NCBI GenBank assembly: GCA_000729835.1
Contig: JFHB01000020.1
Location: forward strand, 214,856 to 278,855
Length of the DNA: 64,000 bases
Origin: Atkinsonella hypoxylon
Taxonomy: Eukaryota > Ascomycota > Sordariomycetes > Hypocreales > Clavicipitaceae
Direction of reading: 5' to 3'
Part shown: positions 32,384-42,939 of the stretch, piece by piece
Numbering within the stretch: position 1 is the stretch's first letter
Layout: every line of letters begins with the position of its first letter
Position numbers and translations under genes: made by a program
Notes under the pieces: model-generated
Seen by the model: only the letters and a program-made list of their open reading frames with translations
The model's database searches: none
Told to the model about the DNA's origin: nothing

Positions 32384-33799
32384 GGAAGGAGGGAAGGGAG
32401 GAAGGAAGGAAGGAGCGATGTATTCCTCGCCACCAACACCTGGACACCCCGAAGAAGGACGAGCTTCATCTCCCTCACAGACCCGTCGTAACTACTGCAA
32501 TTCGCTTTTCAATTGCGAATGATGCTGCAACGTGGGTATCCTCCGGCATTCGTTATCTGAGCTAACGGAACCCCCGTCGATGATACAGATACGTGGATAA
32601 TGCAATGGAGCTGCAGGCAGCAAGGCCTGGGTTACCGAGGGACTCGGCGGCAGTCAGGCAGTTCCGAAAGCGGTGGCAAGGAGGTTGTGCTTGGTAGCGC
32701 CGGGGCTGGCCATTGCCCCGGCGTTACCTCAACAACTTATCAGGCGGGATTGCTAACAGCATCAGACTAGACGGGTCCGCCAGAGTGACATTATGGTCAA
32801 GCGTTGAAGCTAGCTAGAAGGCATCCAAATAGAAAACATGCAGCACGCCGCGATCAGCATTTCATTGTTATTATACACATGCATCGGATCCGGAAGCTGC
32901 CTATCCCGAACGTAACCACAGACCACGGCGGACAATTCTCTACGACATACTCCGTAAACGACCTGTTCATAGTTGCTGGTGTCGTCGCCGCCTCATCATT
33001 TTTGCCTTTGACATGTAACAATCGACTCGGAGACTCACATTGCTACATTGGCAGCGCTGTTCTGAGGATGGGCGCAGACTTATTGTAAGATGCATACGGA
33101 ATACTGGCCTTCTCTGATCTGCGTGACCCCAACGCCAACAACTTTTCGATAGCTCAGCTAATTTATTATCCAGCTACCTGTGGAGTCGAAGTGACAAGTA
33201 GAGATGTGGCAGCCAGTCCGGCCGGGATTAGCTTCAAAATTTACCTAGCCCGCGGGTGTGAAGAGAGAAAAAAAAGAACGAAAAAAAAAACAAGGAAGAA
33301 AAAAAAAGTAGCCATTCCAGCATGTGCCTAACTACCTACCTAGGTAGGTTTTTCCAATCCTTATCGTACTGAGGACAGGGCGGCTGTTTTATTCGTATAT
33401 CCTGATGCATTTAGTGACTGACAAAAGTGTAATCTCCGTCGCACAGAATCCAGCAAACCAAAAAAGCAACTGTATCCTCACTCTCGATCAATTGGATAGT
33501 TAGTTAACTCCTTGAACGCGGGCGGTCTAAGGACGCCAGGACACCAGGACGGCGCCACACTGGCGTCTCGCGTGTCTTGTTTTTGTCTTTCCTCATTAAA
33601 CGACCCACTGCTATATCGGCTTCCGGGGACCCCGACTAACAATTCGACGGCCAGACTGAAGTCAATCAACTTGGCAGATGGCGTTCTATTAGTGGCCGAC
33701 GGGGCTTGTCATTAACGACTGACCAGGATTCTTCTTGCATTCATAGAGACCATTGGGCCAAGTCCGAATCTGATTGTGCGTGTCATCCATCCTGTTCAT

Positions 33800-34480
33800 T
33801 CACTTGAGTTCAAATGTCGGCAATGTACACTACTACCCCTGAATTATTTTACAAATCTATACACTTGACCAGGGTTAGCGAACCTATTACATATCTGCTT
33901 CGTGAATTAGTGAGACATTAAGTGGGGCACTTGGTACATTGAGTTACTAGTAACTGAGCACAAAAGTAGCCATCTTTCCAGTAGACTAAAATACCCTGCA
34001 TTTACTGCTCTAACTACTGCTAGAGGAGGTATTACCGAATTTAGCTAGAATAGCATTCTAAGCAGCCTATAGCCTTATAGTGCGCTTTTATACCTAGCTA
34101 CATTACTGATTGCACTATATACTATAAAGACTACATGTGTGTTTTTAGTTGCAGCTGTTAGCGAGTACCTAATAGGTGGATAAAAGGTGGGGCTGGTATC
34201 TTTGGTACTACAGTCGCACCCTTGAGTGATTTTGCATGTCTACTTGCAGGGGTAGTTCAAGCCAATTAAATCTCAGCTTAGATATTAGCACGACATAGAG
34301 TGGAGAAAATAGATACTTTAAATCAGGGGTAAATCAGTCAGAAAAATAAGTCTGTGCAGGGTAGTGCTTAATCTCTATATATTCTCCTATCCACGCGGTC
34401 TCCCTACACCAATTACAGCTGTTAGCAAGTACCTGAAAGCGGGGCTTGTAGAATTTTTAATCTGGGTCGGCGTAAGCTGA
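33800..34480. repeat. AT-rich, stop-rich decayed repeat region
   Basis: Composition shifts visibly toward A/T with many TA dinucleotides and no open frames. Internal near-repeats are visible: AGCTGTTAGC(G/A)AGTACCT at 34153-34170 and 34417-34434, each followed within 30 bp by GGGGCT; and CAGGGGTAGT / CAGGGTAGTG at about 34248 and 34360. This looks like an old, possibly repeat-induced-point-mutated transposon, but no type can be assigned. Confidence 0.4.
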
Positions 34481-35182
34481 ATCAATGTCTCGGCATTCAC
34501 TTTCATGTTAGCGCGCGGTTCGCGCTACGAATACTGTGCAAAGAATTTATTCTGTCACGAGGAACAGCCAAATGTTGCGAAGCATTAATATGTCTGCCAA
34601 CACGCACAGATGAATGACATTGCTATTTATTCCCCGAGTCGTCTCGTTTGAATATGGCCGTAACGCAGCCTTCAGGTTGCCTGCCATCCACTGATTTGAT
34701 GCAAATAGAAGGTGCTGGTTATCGGATGGTTGCCAATCATTTCTGAGCTCAGCTTTATGCATTTCGAAGACTATGTGACGAGAAACGGACATTCAATGAG
34801 ATAGGATCCGAACAGGGCCATGCGCACACTTTCGTGACCTTGTACACGATGAGCAAAGCGCACTACTTGCAAGCATACCTATACAGCACTAGCATCATCG
34901 TCAAGTTACTTGTTCATAGAACTCAAATCGCCAGCACTCAATTCTGCGACTTGATTTATGCAATTGCACTAACCAGCCTTCCAAATTAAGCCCAGCACCA
35001 TGTGGAACATCTGAACAGAACTCATCAATCAATGAAGCAAGATAAAATAATGGATACCTACCTACTCGACACAGGTGTGCCTGAGGGAAAAAAAAAATTT
35101 CGGCGTAGCGAGGAGTTGAGTGCCCCGGCCCATTAGGGCAAAAGATGACCGACCGCGCATACGGTGGTAGAGTGTATAAGAT

Positions 35183-35263
35183 GCCGCTGGGAGGAATCGA
35201 ACTTCCGTTACCAGTGTCTTGAAGACCCACAAACTGGCGTCCTAACCACTAGACGACAGCGGC
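35183..35263 (-). tRNA. tRNA, probably tRNA-His (GTG) with a 10-nt intron
   Basis: Minus-strand cloverleaf: 7-bp acceptor stem GCCGCTG/CAGCGGC, D arm GTC-TAGTGGTTAG-GAC, 5-bp anticodon stem CCAGT/ACTGG, variable TAAC, T arm GGAAG-TTCGATT-CCTCC (one A-C mismatch). The 17-nt anticodon region TTGTGGGTCTTCAAGAC fits a normal loop TTGTGG…C with a 10-nt intron after position 37. GTG preceded by T33 and followed by a purine gives His. Other anticodon placements break the U33 or purine-37 rule. Total 81 nt, 71 without the intron. Confidence 0.75.
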
Positions 35264-35404
35264 TATTGTTGAATGCTCGGGCACTTAATTATACTCTATA
35301 AGCTCATCGTATCAGGGTAGACGTGGAGTAGTGGAGTGGTGTCTGGGGGGCCACAGCATTTCCGGAATTTGTGCAGGGATGGAGCAATGGGCTAGTAATC
35401 TTGG

Positions 35405-35872
35405 CGGGCACGTAAATATTGCACCGGAGTTTTCAAATAACGCATTACGGAGCAGATCTAACCGAATCGAGATTGGTCACTTCTAGTGGGCTCTACATAC
35501 AAAAGTACCCTTAATGTTTCTCTTTATGCTATACCTAGTTAATGCCCTCTATGTCAGCACATGTATCAGCAATAGCGCTAAAGTGCGTTTTTTTTTAAGG
35601 TCTTTTTTTCTTCTTGTTTTTTCGCGACACAGAGATAACAGCTATGACTAGTAATATATAGTAATTATTATATTAACAACGTAGTTATTGCTAATAAAAG
35701 CTATTTCTATAAGGGGTAAGGGCTGTTATAGCTGGAGCGAAAAACCAGCTCTATAGCGCGAAAAGAAATATCGGAGGCACTTCTACACTAAAATAGGTGC
35801 GCAGGATTCCTTCCAGTTTTGGTTAGGTCTAGTGCGTTGTTTGAAAACTCCGGTGCACTATTTACGTGCCCG
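35405..35872. mobile_element. MITE-like element with 40-bp terminal inverted repeats, 468 bp
   Basis: The left end 35405-35444 (CGGGCACGTAAATATTGCAC…) and the right end 35833-35872 are inverted copies matching at 38 of 40 positions (differences at TIR positions 15 and 34). The ~388-bp interior is AT-rich with T tracts and has no coding frame, so the element is non-autonomous. It lies about 140 bp from the tRNA gene. No target-site duplication is obvious next to the outermost matching bases, so exact ends may differ by a few bases. The superfamily cannot be assigned by eye. Confidence 0.8.
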
Positions 35873-36470
35873 TAGTCTCAGGTACATGGATTGTGTGAAG
35901 GCTAAATCAACGCTTATCACGATACGCGAAACTACCACATAAATCTGCGGGCAAATCAGGCTGTAAGGAATACGGGAAAAGACTAGACAAATGTAATTGT
36001 GGCAGAGGGACCTGATTCTAGACTAGATTCTCTGCCATAAGACGAGAGCTAGGCCACGGGTTAGCTTAGCTTGTGCCCATGGAATTAATACAGCCAGTCA
36101 AAGGCATCAATGATGGGGTTCCAGTTCCGCATATGGTTTCATAAAGCGGAATCTCCCCGCATCCGGCCCGGAAGGCTAACCACGCAGGGCTTTGTCGATG
36201 GATATCATGATGGATATCACGCACTGAGAAACCGGACCATATACCACGAAATGCGGGTGACGGGGCAGGTTGCCGCTCTTCAATCATTGCCTTCGGCCGC
36301 TCCAGATGCGCCACATTGGGCCGTCATACGGAATGCTTCCGCTTCGAAGCCTCGTGATGGTCTAGGCACGCTGGCACATAACCAGGGACAACTTAAACTG
36401 GTCGCTTTGTCCTCTTTTCCTCTCGTGCACATGATTCTGCATCGGGGGTTGCGATCGAGGCATCGTGGCT
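35873..36470. other. Promoter side of the AidB-like gene
   Basis: No gene supported. A plus-strand frame at 36110-36493 overlaps the dehydrogenase start codon and has no recognised content. Confidence 0.4.
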
Positions 36471-38539
36471 ATGGAACCGTCTGGCGCCGATAAAGGCTTC
36501 TTTCAGAAAGCGCCTGTTCTGAAGAACCAGGCCTTGGATGACGAATCGTTCAAGCGATGCCTTAAGCGTGAGTATTAACACCTCCCCAATAGTTTCACAT
36601 GTCTCGCGGGACATCTACGTCAGTCCGCGCAAGTACTGACTTGGCTCTCTCACATAGTCTTCTTGTCTGCAGCCACCATCTCCAAGGCTGGACCGGAAGT
36701 CTTGTCCTTTGGAAAAGAAGTGCTATCTGATCGGGTGTTTGCCTGGATCACGGATGCAGAGCACAATAAGCCGTATCTCAGGGGCTCTGGTCGAGACGCG
36801 CTCGGTCGATGGACCAGCGAGCTCGTTACGGGAGAGGGATGGCGGAACTTGCAGGACTTTGCGCTTGCAAAAGGGTGTGTTACGCTACTTTTGCCCACTG
36901 TGGCACCAGTGTACATCACGAGGGACTGACATTGTCGACATGCAGCATGGTCGCGGCGGGATACGATACAGTCTTCGGACTCTACGCCCGCCCGCTGCAA
37001 TTCCTGCGCACCCATCTATGGGTTGGATCCGGCGCAAACGTAGGCTGTCCCTCGGCCATGCAAGACGGCGCCGCCTGCCTCCTCAGACGCCATCTCACGC
37101 ATCCTGCGCTGAGAGCCGCGCTCTCAGACGAGGCGCGGAACGTATTCGAGAGTGCGTACAGACGCCTCACGTCTCGCCAGCCTGGATTTGCATGGACGAG
37201 TGGGCAGTGGATGACGGAGCGAACGGGCGGAAGCGATGTGTCGCTCACCGAGACTGTCGCAACGTATGATGCCACTTCGGCCAGGGGTCTCGCATCCGCG
37301 GAAGATCAAGTTCCTCTGGGACCATGGAGCATCAGCGGCTTCAAGTGGTTTTCCAGCGCGACCGACTCTGAGATGTCTATCCTGCTGGCTCGCACCGCGG
37401 CCGGAGGTCTCAGCGCCTTCCTCGCCCCCATGCGCAAGCACGACGCCGAGGCAAAGACTCTCACCGGCGAGCCCAACAAGACCGGCCGGGCCCTCAACGG
37501 CGTGCGAATCCAACGACTCAAGAACAAATTCGGCACTCGGTCTCTCCCGACGGCGGAACTCGTCCTCGAGAACATGCGCGGCTGGCTCATCGGCCAGGAA
37601 GGCAGGGGCATCCACGAAATCAGCACCGTCCTCACCTTGACCCGCGTTCACTCTGCCGTGGCAGCAGTCGGTGGCGTCGGACGCGGGCTCGGAATAGCGC
37701 GAGCCTACGCGCTCGTCCGCGAAGTCGGCGCAGGGAACAAGGCCAGAATGAGGCTCGTCGACAGCCCGTTGCACATGAGGACCCTAGCCAAGCTATCGGC
37801 CGAATACCACCGCCTCATGCTCATCGCCTTCTACACCTCCTACATCCTCGGTGTATCAGAGCACCCGACCGATTCTGCCCATCTGTCCGCCCCTCTCGAT
37901 GCTCTCACGCCGCAGCAGAAGCTCGTCGAGCCGCTCCTCCGCATCATGACGCAACTTGCCAAAGCGTACGTCTGCAAGCCGAGCATCTCGCTGCTTTTCT
38001 CGTGCATGGAATCCCTCGGTGGCGTAGGCTACCTGGACAACGAAGACCAGGAGTACCTCAACATCTCCCGCATCTACCGCGACACATGCGTCCTGCCCAT
38101 CTGGGAGGGCACCACGGATGTGTTGTGCACCGATATCATTCGTGCGTTGAAGCACCCTCGCGGCGGGACCGACAGCATCTCCGCGCTGGACGAGGTTGTT
38201 CGCAAGGCGGACGGGTTCAAAGGCAAGATTGCCAGACCAAGCGGGTGGGATCCCGCGGGCAAGTGGACGGCGTTGAGGGCCCATCTGGAGGGTATTTCGC
38301 AGGCTGATCTGATGGGTGAGGCAAGGGAGGTGGTTTGGGCTCTTGGGGATATCCTTGCCGGGCTGTTGCTGTATGTCGATGCCGGGAGTGACGGGAGTGT
38401 CGTGGCGAGGGAGATTCTGCAGCGGTTCTTGGAGGAGAAGGGCGAGGTGCAGGTTCGGAAGAGGGCGAGTTCGAGGGAAGAGTTGGTGCGGGATTTGGGA
38501 ATTGTGTATGGTGGTGAGGGGGTAGTGGCTAAATTGTGA
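36471..38539 (+). CDS. AidB-like acyl-CoA dehydrogenase family flavoprotein, 635 aa
   Basis: FAD-dependent acyl-CoA dehydrogenase-fold protein of the AidB-like branch. Exons 36471-36567, 36658-36874, 36946-38539 (introns GTGAGT…CATAG and GTGTGT…TGCAG); 636 codons with stop. Starts MEPSGADKGFFQKAPVLKNQ, as in the branch, where FFQ-x-P-P-x-LxNQ is usual. Flavin and substrate regions: WMTERTGGSDVS, WSISGFKWFSSATDSEM, GRALNGVRIQRLKNKFGTRS, SCMESLGGVGYLDNE and PIWEGTTDVLCTDIIRAL. Bacterial AidB is a DNA-associated alkylation-response protein; fungal members are larger and their substrates are not established, so lipid oxidation or a protective role are both open. No peroxisomal C-terminal tripeptide of the SKL type (ends VVAKL). 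A T25 tract follows the stop. Confidence 0.88.
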
Positions 38540-38919
38540 CCTTTTTTTTTTTTTTTTTTTTTTTTTCCATGATTGTGGTGAAAGATATGGGGTTCAAGTA
38601 TGAGCACGTGGGTCAGATTGAAAGACGTCTGTTGCAATGCGCTTTGCCTTGGATGAGTCGAGTCTGACTGACTGCTCGTGATTTGCCATTTTTGGTCCTC
38701 AGGACGATTGACCTCAGGTGTTGGAAATGCATTGGGGCATCTGGATGGAAGAGGAGGCTGAAAGCAGAACATCATCTTCAGGTTCGATTACTACCTCGTC
38801 AACGTAGATGCCCAACAATCATGCCGCCGAATTCATGCGGTCGAAAGACAAGAAAGAAAGAGTTGCTGGATCCAACCCAAGCTGTAAATTATAGTACATC
38901 CACATCACCCAGAGTGGTG
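38540..38919. other. Convergent intergenic region with T25 tract
   Basis: T25 at about 38542-38566 directly after the dehydrogenase stop, probably in the 3' UTR. Nothing else seen. Confidence 0.5.
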
Positions 38920-39390
38920 TCAGCCTTTGAGGCTTCCACAGCTCCCCTGTAGGCCAGTAGCCTTCAGCTTTAATCCCCTGCAACCGCCCTTGTCAGTCGT
39001 ATACAGTCTATTTTCGCAGACATCGAAAGGAGTCTTCCCGTTCACCGTGAGCAGAACGCCCTCCGTGGAAGCCTGCATGCCCCATGCGTCATTGCCGGGG
39101 GTCGGATCGAGGCACTGAAATGCCCAGTCTGGGTTGATAAAGCAGGCGTTGTTGGCGGCGTCCCAGAGAATATTGCTCGAGTCGGACAGACGGATGCAGT
39201 ACCAGCCGTCGGGGTTACCTTCAGCGAGAGTAAGGTAGCCATTATCCTTGGTCTGCTTGACAATCTGGTTGGTGGAGGCATCGCGGAGGGTAAAGCAGCA
39301 CGAATTGGGGTTAACGTAGCCTCGCAAGGAGAGCGGGAGTGCTATTGCTTCCGCGGTGGAGAGCAGTGCGATGAAGAAATTGGGCTTCAT
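38920..39390 (-). CDS. Small secreted cysteine-rich protein, 156 aa
   Basis: Single exon. The N-terminus is a signal peptide (basic K2, hydrophobic FFIALLSTAEAIA, likely cleavage near residue 17-20). The mature part of about 137 residues has eight cysteines (about 31, 32, 65, 83, 93, 125, 137, 151), consistent with four disulfides, and Trp/Asn-rich segments (NPDGWYC, DWAFQCLDPTPGNDAWGM). The pattern NPNSCCFTLRDAST…GYL resembles a small secreted protein type I associate with plant- and insect-associated Sordariomycetes, but no biochemical function is known to me. Start is the only ATG. An effector or cell-surface role is inference from size, secretion and cysteines. Confidence 0.75.
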   Translation of the reverse strand: MKPNFFIALLSTAEAIALPLSLRGYVNPNSCCFTLRDASTNQIVKQTKDNGYLTLAEGNPDGWYCIRLSDSSNILWDAANNACFINPDWAFQCLDPTPGNDAWGMQASTEGVLLTVNGKTPFDVCENRLYTTDKGGCRGLKLKATGLQGSCGSLKG

Positions 39391-41122
39391 GGCGAATAGA
39401 TATTATACCGTCCTTTTCTATTCAGAATGTATACGGATATGGAATGTGAGTAAAATGATGGGGATATGCTAAGCTTAATTTAATTCAAAACCTGTATTGC
39501 GTTCTGGAGGAGTTCGCTGGGGAGGCGTAGATAGGGGGAAATAAGAGGCTTTTGTAAAAAAATGAGATTATAAATAAGGTGAATCACGGTACGAGCGAGC
39601 GCAATGGGTTCGGGTTAAGGATTCTGCATGAACCAATACCCATGCAGCATGGGACTCATATCACCAGCATACATTAACAGTCGATTACTTTTTGTTCATC
39701 AACAGATGTGACGTGCATCTTCAGTCTGCTGTTAGTCCAGGGCAGCTGCCCATCGAGGCGAAAAGTGCATCTGATTAAACCTAAAAGGACAAAGATCACT
39801 GAGCCACCCCGGTTTGCCATCACAATCAAGGATGATCCAACGAGATGAGCATGGCTGTTCCTGCATTTCAACGGGTGCTGTAAGCGCTGAGCGGCGATGG
39901 GGGCCAATGTAGACTGCATGTGACGGGATGGGAACCCAAGGTGAAGCGGATGAGTGGTCGAAAAGACGGTCAGCCAAGATCACCGGTAGTTCGGGAGGCA
40001 TCGGGTCCCTGGTCGAGGGCAGGGATGGCCATAGGGCCGGATTGGAGAAAGAACATGGCCCATGGCCCCCGCGTGTGGGACAACAGGTACAAGAGAGGTC
40101 GAGCTGTGAATATGGGAGATGGGGACAAAGGCGGAGAGTGACGGGGAAATTAATTTTCATGGTGGTGATGTTTGAGTCGACCAACGGAACGGCAGACGGG
40201 AGCAACGCCGTGACGTGGGTTCCGGCTGCGGGCCCCCGCGGCCCACGATGGATCAGATGATTGTGATGGATGTCGTCCAGGGTCTTCATCTGGAGCACGA
40301 AGGCGGGATCGTGGTGCGACGCGCTCACATAATGGGGATAGCCAGATGTTGCGATGGATGACATGGACAAGTCATATCAGCCAGCTTGAGCTGATAATGA
40401 TGAACGGGAGTGATTGACTCTGTGTCGAGGCCCGGTAGAGAGCTGCAAGTGATGTACTCCGTACACAAGGCTGGCTATACATCCAATGGACACACACAAT
40501 TAACAAGCATCCTGGCCAACAGCTGTTGAGAGCCTCTTCGTGCGTTCGAACCTAGATGTTGTCATGTATGCAGCCAAGTGGTGATGTTTGGAAGACTGCA
40601 AAGTATGCGTGCACGCAGGTTAGTAAATAACAGCCGAATGCAGGACGAAGCATATAAACGAACAGCTACTCCGTGAATAATAACCGAATGGAGGATGAGC
40701 ATTGGCCGGCTTTCTGGCGGGCGGGTTGTTTATTACTAAACCAACGTTGACTTGGCTTGGAGGGCTTGACTCTCGGATCGAGGGCGAGTCAGTCAGTCTC
40801 CACCATCCCCATGACAGTCGCAAGGCCTCAGGCACGTCGCTGACCCCACTTTCTGGGTGCTATATTCCCTACCCTACATTTTAGAGACCTTGCTCACTTC
40901 CAAGTGACAAGCCCCGCCGCAACCTTGCGAATCGCCCCAGAGCCAACCAAAGACAGTATTTTATGTGGTGTTTTGTTCCTCACAGAGCCCCTCACAGAGC
41001 CCCTCACAGAGCCGGAGCCCAGGGCTGCCAACGACATCGTACCTACGGACTATATCGCCTCGGAAGCTAAAAAAAAAAAAAAAAACACCCTCCCCCCCTC
41101 CAGGCCTCAAGGTTCCCAAGAC
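39391..41122. other. Intergenic, 1.7 kb, between divergent genes
   Basis: Between the secreted protein gene and the adenosine deaminase gene. An orphan 212-codon minus-strand frame (39732-40370) is not supported. Contains TACTCCGTA at about 40456 and TACTCCGTG near 40669, an A17-like tract (41070-41085) and the 12-bp tandem repeat listed next. Confidence 0.4.
40978..41013. repeat. 12-bp tandem repeat, three copies
   Basis: Unit CCTCACAGAGCC three times in a row, upstream of the adenosine deaminase gene. It lies in the frame open upstream of the chosen ATG (as TEPL-like repeats) but probably belongs to the 5' UTR. Confidence 0.85.
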
Positions 41123-42939
41123 ATGGCCATGCCCAATGACGTATGGGATGAACTCTCCCACGAGATCCCGTCCGCCTCAGACCCCTTCATACAGCAGTAC
41201 ATAGCCGGCCGGACCAACCTCATTGAGCAAGAAAAGGCAACACGCGCAGACGCCTCGTTCAGAAAGTCCCTCTCGCCCATCGCCAAGCAGGCGTGCGCCA
41301 TCGTAGATCGCATCCGCAGCCATGAAGCAAGGACCGTCTGGACCGCCGATGTCGAGGAGGATCTCGCCCGGCGCTCCCACCAGAGCATCTTCCCCGGCAT
41401 GATGTTCATCATGGCCAAGAGCCGGATGGAGAGCACGCGGCTGTGGAAAATCGTGCGCCGCATGCCCAAGGGCTGTCTGTTGCACTCCCATCTGGATGCC
41501 ATGGTCGACTTTGGCTTTTTGCTCGACGCGCTGCTCGACACGCCTGGCATGCACATGGCGAGCGATCGCCCGCTCAGCGATGCAGACGCCCTGGAGAACG
41601 CGGCCTTGAGTTTCCGGTACAAGGCGGAGGAGAGGACGGGGCCATCGATCTGGGACCCTTCGTACAGCCCCGAGTCTTTCGTCCTGCTCACGAGGGCCGC
41701 GGACGAGTTTCCCGGCGGAGGGCGCACCGCGTTTCTTCCTTGGCTGAAGAGCCGGTGCACGCTGTCTGAGGTGGACAGCCATGAACAGCACCATGGCGTG
41801 GATGCCATCTGGCGCAAGTTTGTCAAGTGCTTCATGGTCGTTGCTACCATTATTCACTACGAGCCTATTTTCCGTGCTTTCCTGCAGAGACTCATGAGTC
41901 AACTCATGTCTGATGGCGTCAAGTGGGTTGAGCTAAGGTATGGAATTAGTTAGAACCCTGTTGCCCGCACCTTCAGATTTGCCACGCTGATGACTGCAGA
42001 TTTACATGGCCCTTGAACTATTGCCGTGATCGCCAGGAGGAGCCTGAGCAGGACTATAGCCACATGTTCCAAGTCATCGAGCAGGAAGTGTCAAAGTTCA
42101 AGGCTTCTCCAGAAGGGAAGGGCTTCTGGGGCCTGACCACCATATGGACCACCCTCCGCAGCTTCGACACTAGACCAATGATCGAAAACATGGACCACTG
42201 CATCACCACGAAGCTGGAGTTTCCGCACCTTATCGCAGGATACGACCTAGTCGGCCCCGAAGACTTTGGCAAACCGCTAGCCGATCTCCTTCCCGAACTC
42301 TTCTGGTTCCGCAAACAATGTGCCCAGGAAGGCGTCAACATCCCCTTCTTCTTCCACGCCGGAGAAACACTGGGTGACGGAAACAGCACGGACAACAATC
42401 TGTTCGATGCCGTGCTACTGGGGACGCGGCGCATCGGCCACGCCTACAGCTTGTTCAAGCACCCCTTGCTGATCGACATGGTCAAGCAGAAGAAGATACT
42501 GATTGAATCGTGTCCCATTTCCAACGAAGTCCTTCGGCTCTGCGGCTCTGTCATGGCCCATCCCCTTCCCGCGTTGCTCTCGCGCGGAGTCGCGTGCTGT
42601 CTTTGCAATGATGACCCCGCTATGCTGGGCCAGGACACAGCCGGCATGTCCCATGACTTCTGGCAAGCCTTGCAAGGCTGGGAGAATCTTGGACTGGCCG
42701 GTCTGGGGAGCCTGGCGGAGAATAGCATCAGGTGGGCTGCGTTTGAAGACCAGGATGCTGCCCAGTGGATCGAGGGCATCCGTCAGGCCAGCTTGGGGAA
42801 CGGTGTCAAGGCCCAGAGATTGAAAGAATGGCACGTTGAGTGGGAAGAGTTTTGCCTTTGGATAGTGACCGAGTTTGGTGACGAGTTTGATCCACATGGG
42901 GCTACGCTAGCGGAGGGTGTGGAAGAGCCAAAGTCATGA
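41123..42939 (+). CDS. Adenosine deaminase-related protein (ADGF/CECR1 type), 584 aa
   Basis: Zinc hydrolase of the ADGF branch of adenosine deaminases (adenosine to inosine), a purine salvage or signalling enzyme. Exons 41123-41937 and 42000-42939, intron 41938-41999 (GTATGG…CTGCAG); 585 codons with stop. Metal/catalytic motifs in order: LLHSHLDAMVD (H121 and H123), FFHAGETLGDGN (near 391), RRIGHAYSL, ESCPISNEVL and NDDPAMLGQD. The ~110-residue N-terminal extension with SPIAKQACAIVDRIR is typical of fungal members. Many ADGF relatives are secreted; this model has no signal peptide, so a cytosolic location is more likely. The start was placed at MAMPNDVWDEL because similarity begins there; the frame is open further upstream through repeat and A-tract sequence, so a longer N-terminus cannot be excluded. 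Confidence 0.85.

Larger units (their letters stand above)
31582..35182. other. 3.6-kb gene-poor region
   Basis: No protein gene supported. It contains a GCAAA pentanucleotide repeat (32359-32383), an ACCTAGGT palindrome (33332-33349), purine/A tracts (33270-33310), and an AT-rich decayed repeat region (about 33800-34480). Frames such as 33512-33715 and 34547-34792 are short and unrecognised. Confidence 0.45.

Noticed and set aside
33829..34345. Possible terminal inverted repeats around TACCCCTGA strings in the AT-rich region
   Set aside because: Only about 10 bp match well and the remainder diverges, unlike the clear TIR pair at 35405-35872.
39732..40370. 212-codon minus-strand open frame starting MSMSSIATSG
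   Set aside because: No recognisable domain, no signal peptide, Pro/Ser/His-rich text typical of chance frames; an orphan gene cannot be excluded but is not supported.
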